A stretch of 64,000 bases of DNA from JALYUA01 sp038239305. GTDB taxonomy: Bacteria; Acidobacteriota; Thermoanaerobaculia; UBA5066; Gp7-AA6. The DNA is taken from contig JBBSEW010000011.1 in the NCBI GenBank assembly GCA_038239305.1, forward strand, positions 1 to 64,000. The letters are read 5' to 3'. Positions within the stretch are counted from its first letter, which is position 1. Each line of letters starts with the position of its first letter. The translations under genes and the position numbers were made by a program. Below are positions 1 through 8,117 of this stretch, piece by piece. A model generated the notes under the pieces. The model searched no databases. It was not told where the DNA came from and worked only from the letters and a program-made list of their open reading frames with translations.

Positions 1-933
<933 letters not shown>

Positions 934-1051
934 CGTGGACTCCTTAAAGGGGAAGGGCCCCGGCCAAAGAGAGACACGGCACTCCGGCCCGACCAAGCAT
1001 AACGGAGGCCGGTGGGGTTTTATTGCCCGGGCCGAAGAAATCGGGCGGGTG

Positions 1052-1570
1052 CTAGCCGGAGCCTTCGACTTCCGCGATGTACGGCAGATGGGCGTACTGG
1101 CCGCCCGCGTCCATGCCGTATCCGACGAACCGGCCGCTCTCGGCGGAGAAGAGGCTGAAATCGACCGTCAGGTCCATCGTCCGCTCGGACGTCTTGTCCA
1201 GGATCGCCACGAGCTGGATCGCGGAGGCGTTCGCGGCGGCGAGCTGCGTCATCAGGTACGTCTCGACGACGCCCGTATGAACGACGTCCTTCAGGAGGAC
1301 GACGGGACGGTTGGCGATGGGAAACGCCGTCGCGAAATCGATCTGCAGAATCTCGGCGTCGGCCTGCCGGCTGACCGCGATGTACTCGCAGGAGAGGGGG
1401 ATGGTCATGGCGCGGGCGAGGTCGGCGAGCAGGAAGGAGGAGCCCTTCAGCACGCCCACGAGGACGGGAGACGATTTCGCGAACTGCTCGTCGAGCATGC
1501 GCGCCAGCTCCTTCACGCGGGCGGCGATCTGTCCCGCATCGTGGCGTGAGGTCAGGCGTAGTTGTTCCAT
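1052..1570 (-). CDS. hpt: Hypoxanthine phosphoribosyltransferase-like protein with altered active site
   Basis: Belongs to the purine phosphoribosyltransferase fold that joins hypoxanthine or guanine to PRPP. The 172 aa length, the LKGSSFLLADLAR loop (41-53) and VGYGMD..YAHLPYI (149-165) are typical. The PRPP-binding motif, normally EDIIDTG, reads KDVVHTG at 94-100: the first acidic residue is Lys and the usual catalytic-base Asp is His. The Arg of the usual YRNLPYI motif is Ala here. Activity may therefore be reduced or changed, and a structural or regulatory role with its neighbours is possible. The ATG start at 1570 overlaps the end of tilS by 19 bp, suggesting translational coupling. The family assignment is secure; the enzymatic function is not. 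Confidence 0.85.
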   Translation of the reverse strand: MEQLRLTSRHDAGQIAARVKELARMLDEQFAKSSPVLVGVLKGSSFLLADLARAMTIPLSCEYIAVSRQADAEILQIDFATAFPIANRPVVLLKDVVHTGVVETYLMTQLAAANASAIQLVAILDKTSERTMDLTVDFSLFSAESGRFVGYGMDAGGQYAHLPYIAEVEGSG

Positions 1571-2634
1571 TGGCGGATGTCTCCCGAAGGGCGGTTGCCG
1601 AAATCGTACACCGGGTCTCCCGCCGGGCCCTTCCGGAGCGAGAAAACGAGTGTTCTGCCTCGACGCTCGATCGCGATGCGGCGTCCCGCCTCGAAGCGAA
1701 AGTCCCGCCCGCCCGCGATCCGCTCGAGAATCTGTTCGCGCTCGCGACCCGTCATCGGAGGGCGTCCGGGCCGCGCGAACGGGAGCGCGGCGCCCTCGAT
1801 CGCGAAGCGCAGGAGCTCGGGATCGAGCCCATGGAGAGCGCCGGCGTCCATGAGGACGGAGCCGGGTCCCCGGCGAAGCATCGGAAGAATGCTTCGCGCG
1901 AATTCCCGGTCCAGCCGGTCCCGGTCATCCGAGCAGGACGCGGCCTCGGTCTCCCAGCGAAGACGCTCATCCGCGGAGGCCGCCGCGATGACGCGACGGA
2001 TCCTGTTGCGCGCGAGCCGAAGATCTCCGTTCGTCCTGTCGCGGCGCCACGATAGCCCGCGGGCCTGGAGGAACGCTTCGATTCCGGCGCGGGGCACCGA
2101 CAGGAGGGGGCGCACGACGCCGTCCTGGCGGTGGGCCCTCGGGCCGCCGAGAGAGGCCGCTCCTCCCCGGCGCTCGCGCGCGATCCGGTACGACTCGAGC
2201 CGATCGTTCCGCTGGTGCGCCGTCGCGATCCGATCCGCGCGGGCGCGCGCGGCGATCTCGAGGAGCGCTGCGTAGCGCAGCCTCCGTGCACCCGCTTCGG
2301 GCGACAGCCTCTCTTCGCGAGCGAGAGCTCGCGCGTCTCCCCGGAGCGAAAAGAAGGGGAGCCCGAGGCGCCGCGCATGGTCGGAAGAGAACGCGAGATC
2401 CCGGTCCGCATCGCGGCCCCGCCATCCGTGATGCACGTGGCCGACGGCGAGCGACCAGCGCATGGGCAGAGCGAGCGCCGCGGCGCCGTGGAGGAGCGCG
2501 AGCGAATCGGCTCCGCCCGAGACCGCCAGCAGGATCCTTGCGCCGGGGGGCAGAAGGATCGCGCTCTCGCCCGCTCCCCCCGCCGTAGCGCCGCGGAGAG
2601 CCTCGAGGACAGCGGTCGGCGATCCGGCGGACAT
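1552..2634 (-). CDS. tilS: tRNA(Ile)-lysidine synthase TilS
   Basis: Converts C34 of the CAU-anticodon isoleucine tRNA to lysidine so that it reads AUA. The 360-aa protein has the N-type ATP pyrophosphatase P-loop SGGADS at 39-44, HVHHGWRG, and a TAHQRNDRLES segment that matches the family TAHhxdDqxET motif except that the final Thr is Ser. The C-terminal part is Arg-rich and poorly conserved, as is common. It is the first gene of the minus-strand tilS-hpt-ftsH block and overlaps hpt. ATG start at 2634 with a weak AAGG upstream; no strong alternative start. Confidence 0.93.
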   Translation of the reverse strand: MSAGSPTAVLEALRGATAGGAGESAILLPPGARILLAVSGGADSLALLHGAAALALPMRWSLAVGHVHHGWRGRDADRDLAFSSDHARRLGLPFFSLRGDARALAREERLSPEAGARRLRYAALLEIAARARADRIATAHQRNDRLESYRIARERRGGAASLGGPRAHRQDGVVRPLLSVPRAGIEAFLQARGLSWRRDRTNGDLRLARNRIRRVIAAASADERLRWETEAASCSDDRDRLDREFARSILPMLRRGPGSVLMDAGALHGLDPELLRFAIEGAALPFARPGRPPMTGREREQILERIAGGRDFRFEAGRRIAIERRGRTLVFSLRKGPAGDPVYDFGNRPSGDIRQWNNYA

Positions 2635-2763
2635 GCCCTTGATTCTACGGCGCTCTCTTCACCATCCGGATGCGCGCAGCGGAACGGCCGTGTCGGCTCT
2701 CGGGAAGCGCCGCCGCCGCCCGCAGGACGGGCGGCGCGCGGAGTCGAATCCCGACGTCCGGGA

Positions 2764-4935
2764 TCAGAACGAGATGGTCAGGCCCGCGAAGAAGCGGCGG
2801 GGGGGCGCCACGTAGAGCTGCGCGTCGCCGATCTCGCTCTCCGCGACGTAGTGGCGGCTCTGGCCGAGGTTCCGGCCTGCGAGGGAGAAGCGATACCGGG
2901 AGAGGGTGTACGAGAAGCCGGCGTCCCACTCGAAGAACGGGTCCATGTAGGCCTCGTTGATCTTGTCGAACGGCCGGCGGCTCTGATGGCGCAGCGCCGA
3001 CCAGAACCCGAATCCCTGCTTGGGCGAATAGGCGACGCGTCCGTTCCACAGGTCGCGCGGCACGAGCTCGAGGCGCTGGCCGTCGGCGATCGTCAGACCG
3101 TTGTCGGGATCGATGAAGGAGAAACGGATGTAGCGCGCGTCGTGGTGCGCGTAGCCGGCCTGAAACGAGAAGTCCGGCATGCCGGACGGCCGGTAGCCGA
3201 CTTCTGCCTCGAGCCCCTGGAATCTCTCGGCGCCGGCGTTGACGAGACGCGGATTTCCATCCTCTCCGACGGTCGAGACGACGAGGTTTTCGAAGATCAT
3301 GTGAAACACCGAGACGTCGAACGACAGCTGCCGGTCGAGAAAACGAGTCTTGAAGCCGATTTCCTGGCTGCGCGTCCTCTCGGGATCGAGGATGGTCGCG
3401 TCCTCGGCTTCGTTGAGATTCGGAGCGGCCGGCTTGAAGGCGGATTTCGCCGCCACGTAGAAATTGACGGAGTTCACAGGTCCGTCCCGATCGGGGACGA
3501 GCCGCACGAGCGCCGAAAGGCCTCCGGACCACTGGCCGTCCGAACGGTGGTCGTTGGTCACGGCGGCGTCGGGCTCGCCGACCTCCTGGCCGCTCGCAAA
3601 GAGTGTCTCGGAGACGAGGTCGTACCTCGCGCCTCCCGAGATCGTGAGAAACGGAACGGGAGTCCACTCGTCGTTGACGTAGAAGCCCACGAACGTCCGC
3701 CGGTCGCGGAAGGAGCGGTGGTCTCCCGTGGGCGTCTCGGCGAACGTCGGCACGGCGACGGGATCGATCTGGAATTCGATGTCGAATCCGGTGCCGACGG
3801 CGGTGGTCTTTCCCCAGGTCACGGCGGCGCCTCCGACGACGCGGTGATGGCCGAACGCTTCGAAGTTCGCCGTCAGGTGGAGGTCGTCGTACACGTCCGT
3901 CTCGCGCGGAAAGAGCGCGACGCCCGCCGCGGTGGCTGTGTTGTCTGCGATCCCGTCGATGAAGGACCGGATCGAGATCTGGTCGTCGCGGGCGACGCCG
4001 AGCACGTTCTCGAGCCGGAGGGCGGACGTGAGCGGAATCTCCAGCCGCGTCGTGAGCGAGTAGATGCGGTGGTCGATCCGGGCTCCGTCGACCTCGTAGT
4101 TGCGGTCGGGACGGAATCCGGGAATGACCTCCCCCGACGGCGGATCGACGGGCAGGGGAGAGCCGAAGAATTGCGTGTTGCGGGCGACCTGCGCGATCGC
4201 CATGAAGCTGCCGCCGCCGGAGAGAGGCAGGTCGAGGCGGACACCGCCGCGATCGTCCTTGAAGTTCGTCCGGTCCTGCCAGCCTTTCGAGCGGTCGAAA
4301 TCCCCGAAGAACCGGATGTGGCCGGCGCCGAGATCCATCGTGTGCGAAAAGTGGAAGCGTCCCTCCTCGAACGATCCGCCGCCGAGACGGACCTCCGTTC
4401 CGTTGACTCCCGCGCGGGTGAAGACCTGGATCATCCCGGCGAACGCGGAGACGCCGTAGAGCGTACCCTGAGGGCCCTTCACGATCTCGATGCGGTCGAC
4501 GTCTTCGATGTCGATCTGGGCGAGCGAAGGATTGAACGGGCCTCCGACTGGCACGCCATCGACCATGACGAGCAGGGCGTCGAACTCCTTCAGCCCCCAC
4601 ATGCCGATGTTCGGCAGCCGGGCGCCGTTGTCGCTTCCGAGGCCGGTGTCGATGCCGACGACGTCCTGGAGCGCATCCGCGAGGGTCCGGACGTTCTCGC
4701 GGCGCAGGCGATCGCCGGAGATCACGGTGGCCTGTCCCGGGATCTCCGTCTCGATCTCCGGACCGCGCGCGGCGGAAACGACGACGTCTTCCTTCACGGC
4801 GGGAGCGGCCGCGACGGGCGTCGGCGTCGGCGTCGAGGTGAGGGAGGCCTCCTGCGCGAGAGCGGGACGCGTCCCGAGAGCCGAGGCGGCCCCGAGTGCG
4901 CAAAGTGCGAGCAGAGTGAGTCTCGGTCGAAACAT
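2764..4935 (-). CDS. TonB-dependent outer-membrane receptor
   Basis: Outer-membrane beta-barrel that imports a ligand using TonB energy. The 723-aa protein starts with a signal peptide (MFRPRLTLLALCALGAASAL) and a Pro/Thr linker, then a TonB-box-like EDVVVSA. A plug domain of roughly 110 residues follows, with IPGQATVISGDRLR, MVDGVPVGG and RIEIVKGPQGTLYG. The long barrel ends in the terminal aromatic signature GLTISF. I place the start at 4935 because GGAGGAG stands 6-7 nt upstream and a clean signal peptide follows; the frame stays open to 5058 but that part looks unlike protein. Substrate unknown. The secreted protein just upstream on the same strand may be a partner. Confidence 0.93.
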   Translation of the reverse strand: MFRPRLTLLALCALGAASALGTRPALAQEASLTSTPTPTPVAAAPAVKEDVVVSAARGPEIETEIPGQATVISGDRLRRENVRTLADALQDVVGIDTGLGSDNGARLPNIGMWGLKEFDALLVMVDGVPVGGPFNPSLAQIDIEDVDRIEIVKGPQGTLYGVSAFAGMIQVFTRAGVNGTEVRLGGGSFEEGRFHFSHTMDLGAGHIRFFGDFDRSKGWQDRTNFKDDRGGVRLDLPLSGGGSFMAIAQVARNTQFFGSPLPVDPPSGEVIPGFRPDRNYEVDGARIDHRIYSLTTRLEIPLTSALRLENVLGVARDDQISIRSFIDGIADNTATAAGVALFPRETDVYDDLHLTANFEAFGHHRVVGGAAVTWGKTTAVGTGFDIEFQIDPVAVPTFAETPTGDHRSFRDRRTFVGFYVNDEWTPVPFLTISGGARYDLVSETLFASGQEVGEPDAAVTNDHRSDGQWSGGLSALVRLVPDRDGPVNSVNFYVAAKSAFKPAAPNLNEAEDATILDPERTRSQEIGFKTRFLDRQLSFDVSVFHMIFENLVVSTVGEDGNPRLVNAGAERFQGLEAEVGYRPSGMPDFSFQAGYAHHDARYIRFSFIDPDNGLTIADGQRLELVPRDLWNGRVAYSPKQGFGFWSALRHQSRRPFDKINEAYMDPFFEWDAGFSYTLSRYRFSLAGRNLGQSRHYVAESEIGDAQLYVAPPRRFFAGLTISF

Positions 4936-5005
4936 GGAAATCTCCTCCAATCGGTGGTCGTCGTTTGAGAAACGAGCGAACGGCGGACCGGTGGACGAAG
5001 ACGTC

Positions 5006-5698
5006 TCAGAGTCGGAGTGCGACGGCGGGGGAGACTTCGGCGGGGGCGTCGCGGGCAAGGATTCGGGCCGCCGGGAGGCGGCGGGAGAAAAGCGACCGGG
5101 AGGAGGAGCGGGCGGGGAGGGCCGGGGCTGGACGATGATCCGCGGCCGGGGCGGTAGCGGGCGACGCCCGGATCGTTTCCGGCGACGCGGAGTCCATGCT
5201 GGACGAAAGAGGGCAAGGCGGTTGTCCGCGCTCCGCCTCTTCCGTTCGCCACTCGTCGCCGGAAGGGAAAAGAATTTCGGGGTCGGGAGCGGCGACCGTG
5301 TCGATGGAGAACTCGTCGCTCATGCAGACGATGCGCTCTTCTCCGGGCTCGCCATCGTCTCCGGCGCGCAGGGCCAGCCGGGCATGGGACGTCGGAAGCG
5401 CCGGCACGCGCCAGACGAACTGGTCGGTGTCGAGCGAAAGGTCCCGCGTGAGGCGAAGCGGAAAGGTCCGGCCTCCGTCCGCCGAAAAGAGCAGCTCCAT
5501 CTCCCCCTCGCCGGTCCGCGTCACGGGACGGTCCCACGTGACACGCAGAGAGAGCCCCGGCTCGAGGCGGGAGTTCTGGGCCGGCGAGTGAAAGCGCGGA
5601 GAATCCGGCGCGGCGGACGAAGCCCGCGCGATTCCGGCGCTGAAGACGACGGCCGCGAAACCGAAGGCCGCGACCACCCGCCGGGCGAAGGGGGACAT
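5006..5698 (-). CDS. Secreted protein of unknown function, cotranscribed with the TonB receptor
   Basis: 230 aa with a convincing signal peptide (ARRVVAAFGFAAVVFSAGIARA). The following 110 residues look like one beta-sandwich domain, with SADGGRTFPLRLTRDLSL and FVWRVPALPTSHARLALRAG resembling the strands of Ig-like or sialidase-type repeats. The last 80 residues are Ser/Pro/Arg/Ala-rich and of low complexity, possibly a disordered tail or a frameshifted end. It lies about 70 bp upstream of the TonB receptor on the same strand, so it may be an accessory surface or periplasmic protein. No family recognised. Confidence 0.65.
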   Translation of the reverse strand: MSPFARRVVAAFGFAAVVFSAGIARASSAAPDSPRFHSPAQNSRLEPGLSLRVTWDRPVTRTGEGEMELLFSADGGRTFPLRLTRDLSLDTDQFVWRVPALPTSHARLALRAGDDGEPGEERIVCMSDEFSIDTVAAPDPEILFPSGDEWRTEEAERGQPPCPLSSSMDSASPETIRASPATAPAADHRPAPALPARSSSRSLFSRRLPAARILARDAPAEVSPAVALRL

Positions 5699-5762
5699 TC
5701 CCGCGATTCTAACCGCGCCGCCACAGGGCTGGTGTCCGTGCTAGCATCCCCGGTCCTCGCGA

Positions 5763-5839
5763 GGCGGTGTAGCTCAGTTGGTCAGAGCAAGCGGCTCATA
5801 TCCGCTGTGTCCGGGGTTCAAATCCCTGCACCGCCACCA
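5763..5839 (+). tRNA. tRNA-Met (CAU, elongator type)
   Basis: Complete 77-nt cloverleaf with encoded CCA. Acceptor GGCGGTG pairs with CACCGCC, the D arm is AGCTCAGTTGGTCAGAGC, the anticodon stem-loop is AGCGG-CTCATAT-CCGCT giving CAU, and the T arm is CGGGG-TTCAAAT-CCCTG. G1 pairs with C72, so this is not an initiator tRNA. The GGCGGTG acceptor resembles elongator Met rather than the lysidine-modified Ile tRNA, though both carry CAU. It sits at the left border of the metal-resistance region. Confidence 0.95.
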
Positions 5840-6205
5840 AATTTCCTGGGAGCCTCGCCGTTTTTTCGGCAGTTTGTCTCTGAAAGGTCTGCGCGGTCCT
5901 GCGCTGATCGATCACCGCCCGGAGCTCGCCTTCGAGCGGGACCGAACGCGCATCAGCTGGGAGCACGTCGTGTCCTCCGCACCTCTTAAGACATCTGCGT
6001 CCCCCTGACTCTCGCGGGGAAACCGTCATCCACTTCTGCACGTGGATGGCCCACCCGTTGAACGACGTTGCGATCCAGTGACCTATCAACCGGCCATATC
6101 CGACGCGCGGTCCGATCCAGCTCTGCCGGAAGAAGAGGAGCGCCTCCAGCTCCGGGAAGGCGCCTTTGACGATTCCTCCAGTTCGGTCGGGCGCTCGCCG
6201 CCAGC
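5840..6205. other. Gene-poor stretch between tRNA-Met and the copper region
   Basis: About 365 bases downstream of the tRNA with no supportable gene. Open frames on both strands run into the tRNA itself and match nothing I recognise. No integrase, transposase or clear inverted repeats are visible. As the 3' flank of a tRNA gene next to an accessory region it is a candidate for an eroded integration site, but I found no att duplication by eye. Confidence 0.4.
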
Positions 6206-6682
6206 CTAGTTGGGATGGTGCTCCGAGTGCTCGTCCGATTTGCCAGGACTGGGCTTGCCTTCCATCCCCTTCATCATCGGGCACTCCATCATGTCCTTCA
6301 TCATTCCCATGTGCATGTGCTCCATCATGTGTTTCATCATTTCCGGCTGCATCGCCATCATCTGCTGGCGCATCTCTTTGCGCTGGCGGACGAGCTCGGA
6401 GACAACCGCGGCAGTGGCATCAGCCTTCTTGCTGCCTTTCGCGGCGTCCATTGTTTTCACCAGGTCATCGAGCCGCACGTCCATGGCGTCCATCTTGGCC
6501 ATCATCTCCTTGTGGCGCGCCATCATGGATTCGTCCATCATCTTTTCGTCCATCATGCCGGGCTTGGCCGGCATCTCCATCTTGTGTGCGGACGACGACG
6601 GAGGGGGCGTCGGCTGCTGCGCGCACAGGGCGGCGGCGCCGAAGGACGCGAGGAGGACCGAAATCGGTCGACTCAATTTCAT
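6206..6682 (-). CDS. Secreted methionine/histidine-rich protein, probable copper binder
   Basis: 158 aa with signal peptide MKLSRPISVLLASFGAAALCA, then a helical Met-rich domain: repeated MM, MDEKMM, MMAKMD, MMKHMMEHMHMGMMKDMM and a His-rich tail (HSEHHPN). Methionine thioethers and histidines suit Cu(I) and Cu(II) in the periplasm, so a copper-sponge or chaperone role is inferred. It is preceded by AAGGAG at good spacing and lies 31 bp after a 51-aa membrane protein gene on the same strand. The His-rich frame on the opposite strand is only its mirror. No named family recognised. Confidence 0.85.
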   Translation of the reverse strand: MKLSRPISVLLASFGAAALCAQQPTPPPSSSAHKMEMPAKPGMMDEKMMDESMMARHKEMMAKMDAMDVRLDDLVKTMDAAKGSKKADATAAVVSELVRQRKEMRQQMMAMQPEMMKHMMEHMHMGMMKDMMECPMMKGMEGKPSPGKSDEHSEHHPN

Positions 6683-6713
6683 GGAATGACTCCTTTTCTT
6701 AACCCGTGACTAC

Positions 6714-6869
6714 TCAATTGATTGCTTCAAGATTCCCCAAGGTCGCCTGGAGGCATCCGTCAGCCGAGACTCTTAAGACAAGCAAAAGAACGCCGACCAC
6801 GACCACGATCCAAAAGATCCGAAAGATCCAAAGGACGTTCCTCCAACCCATTCCGTGATCCCCGTGCAT
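6714..6869 (-). CDS. 51-aa single-pass membrane protein, copper-operon type
   Basis: Small gene reading MHGDHGMGWRNVLWIFRIFW then a Val/Leu-rich helix (IVVVVGVLLLVLRV) and a short tail with one Cys. The His/Met/Gly/Trp-rich N-terminus followed at once by a membrane helix is typical of small proteins found beside copper and other heavy-metal efflux genes. AAAGG stands 8 nt upstream of the ATG. The stop is 31 bp before the Met-rich secreted protein, so the two probably form one operon. Its length and composition make chance unlikely, but expression is unproven. Confidence 0.65.
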   Translation of the reverse strand: MHGDHGMGWRNVLWIFRIFWIVVVVGVLLLVLRVSADGCLQATLGNLEAIN

Positions 6870-7186
6870 CTCGATCGCCTTTCTATCCTTCGCTTAGACG
6901 ATATCGCGATCACGCCGTGCCCTCCTGATGCGAATGCATCGGGGTACCCCCATACCGACAAGTCGGATTTGAGGAACGACTGCTATCATACGCAGGATGT
7001 ACCACAGGTCCAATACTAGGTTTCGCTCACCCCGAGAGGCTCAGGCTATGGAAGGTCGCGCGGATGCAGACGAGCGTTCGCTCTTCGAGAGTGTCGCCGT
7101 TGCGAGCAGGAGAAACTCGGGGTCATCCTCAAGATTTGCTTGAATCGGCCGGTTCCTCAGGAACTGTTGTATGAAAAGGAAGAGTT
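6870..7186. other. Divergent intergenic region upstream of two metal operons
   Basis: About 317 bases between the minus-strand small membrane protein and the plus-strand DUF5676-like gene. It contains a GGGGTACCCC palindrome (see separate entry) placed to serve both operons. A 31-codon ATG frame near 7048 has no recognisable product and I do not call it. Confidence 0.45.
6938..6953. promoter_or_regulatory. Inverted repeat AT-N-GGGGTACCCC-N-AT, possible copper-regulator operator
   Basis: A perfect 10-bp palindrome GGGGTACCCC (6941-6950) flanked symmetrically by AT one base away on each side, in the region between two divergent metal-related operons. CsoR-family and other copper-responsive operators are often G/C-tract dyads flanked by TA-rich bases, so an operator role is plausible. 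The match is by eye only. Confidence 0.35.
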
Positions 7187-7474
7187 ATGAGAAAGATTGA
7201 GTCCGTGACTCTTGGCTTCTCGGTAGCCATCACCGCAGCGATCGCTTGGACAATCTGTTCCATCGTGGTCGCGATTGCGCCCGAGCAGACGCTCGCCGTA
7301 ACCCGAGACCTCTTTCACGTTCTTTCTGGCAACGTTCAATGGGGGGTAACCTGGGGCGGCTACATGATGGGTCTCTGCGGGTGGAGTGTCGGCGCTGGCA
7401 TCTTCGCTTGGATCTGCGGCGTCCTCTACAACCGCATGCTGCCCGCGGAGCACGCAGCCGCCGCTCGCGGGTGA
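7187..7474 (+). CDS. Small membrane protein, DUF5676-like
   Basis: 95 aa with two membrane helices (about 10-32 and 50-80) and a short soluble C-terminus. The pattern of a hydrophobic N-terminal helix, a WGGYMMGLCGWSVGAGIFAW helix and a YNRML end resembles the DUF5676 family often found near metal-resistance genes; that assignment is tentative. GAAGAG precedes the ATG. First gene of a short plus-strand group ending with the metallothionein. Confidence 0.7.
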   Translation: MRKIESVTLGFSVAITAAIAWTICSIVVAIAPEQTLAVTRDLFHVLSGNVQWGVTWGGYMMGLCGWSVGAGIFAWICGVLYNRMLPAEHAAAARG

Positions 7475-7530
7475 CCGGCGTGATTCCTGTTCGATCCTGA
7501 CCAAGGCGAGCAAACGGCCTTTGGAGAGGA

Positions 7531-7800
7531 ATGGCGAACGAGGTAATCGGTATGGACAGCCGTCAGGGATCGCAAGCAGGTCCCGTGGAGCTCATGAACG
7601 AGAGAAATGGTCAAGCGCCGATGAGCAATGATCGGCCTCCAATTTCGCCTGATGGCCTAAAACGCCAGGTGCCGCGGCTCTTTCTTTCGTGGTCCGGTCC
7701 CGTGTTGCCTCGGTGGGCGAGAATTCTTCTCGAAACCGTGTTAGCCATCTTGGCGGCGGGTGCCCTGTTGTTGGCGGCTCGGTACTGCATGCCCCGGTGA
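7531..7800 (+). CDS. Hypothetical protein with C-terminal membrane anchor
   Basis: 89 aa. The first 55 residues are polar and low in information; the C-terminus carries one clear helix (ILLETVLAILAAGALLLAARY). GGAGAGG precedes the ATG. It lies between the DUF5676-like gene and the metallothionein with short gaps, consistent with an operon. No family recognised and the polar part may not be under selection, so this is a cautious call. Confidence 0.4.
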   Translation: MANEVIGMDSRQGSQAGPVELMNERNGQAPMSNDRPPISPDGLKRQVPRLFLSWSGPVLPRWARILLETVLAILAAGALLLAARYCMPR

Positions 7801-7871
7801 AAGACCAGGACGGCGCATGGCCGACTCCGGCGCAAATCTTGCAGTAATCTCGATCATAACAAGGAGACTCT

Positions 7872-8018
7872 ATGGCAGACGAGGGCAAGTGCAAGAACTC
7901 GGTGTGCAAATGTCACGAGACCAAGGTGGGCGGATGCTGCTCGGATCCCTGTACTCAAGGGAAGAAAACGGACGAGGGCAAATGCGGATGCGGCCACCCC
8001 GACTGCGTTAACGCCTGA
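7872..8018 (+). CDS. Bacterial metallothionein, SmtA-like (48 aa)
   Basis: Short cytoplasmic metal-sequestering protein. The 48 residues carry nine cysteines (7, 12, 14, 22, 23, 27, 38, 40, 45) and two histidines (15, 42). Segments CKNSVCKCHE and KCGCGHPDC resemble the CxxCxC and GCGHxxC signatures of prokaryotic metallothioneins. Nine Cys plus two His is also the ligand set of cyanobacterial SmtA, which holds a four-zinc cluster. AAGGAG stands 5-6 nt before the ATG. It sits between small membrane-protein genes and the convergent CopA ATPase gene, so copper (or zinc/cadmium) sequestration is the likely role. Confidence 0.85.
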   Translation: MADEGKCKNSVCKCHETKVGGCCSDPCTQGKKTDEGKCGCGHPDCVNA

Positions 8019-8084
8019 ATCTTCTCCGATCCGGTGCCGGGTCCTGCAAACCGGCGCCGGTCGGACCATTCAGGAAATCAGACT

Positions 8085-8117
8085 CGCGCGCTGACTCTCC
8101 AGCGCGCGCTGACTCTC
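8085..8117. repeat. 15-bp direct repeat, 18-bp period
   Basis: CGCGCGCTGACTCTC occurs at 8085-8099 and again at 8103-8117, between the metallothionein gene and the end of the CopA gene. The AGCGCGCGCT between the copies is also self-complementary. Function unknown; possibly part of a transcript end. Confidence 0.6.

Noticed and set aside
2645..4903. Long minus-strand frame (about 750 aa) overlapping the TonB receptor
   Set aside because: Arg/Pro/Gly-rich shadow; the receptor frame has a signal peptide, plug and barrel motifs.
2131..4968. Plus-strand frame of 945 aa opposite tilS and the TonB receptor
   Set aside because: Antisense shadow caused by high GC; no domain and covers two real genes.
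5796..6284. Minus-strand frame of 162 aa next to tRNA-Met
   Set aside because: Its C-terminus is the reverse complement of the tRNA; no recognisable domain.
6215..6709. Histidine-rich plus-strand frame (HHH-rich, 164 aa)
   Set aside because: His codons are the reverse complement of Met codons in the real Met-rich gene; no signal peptide.
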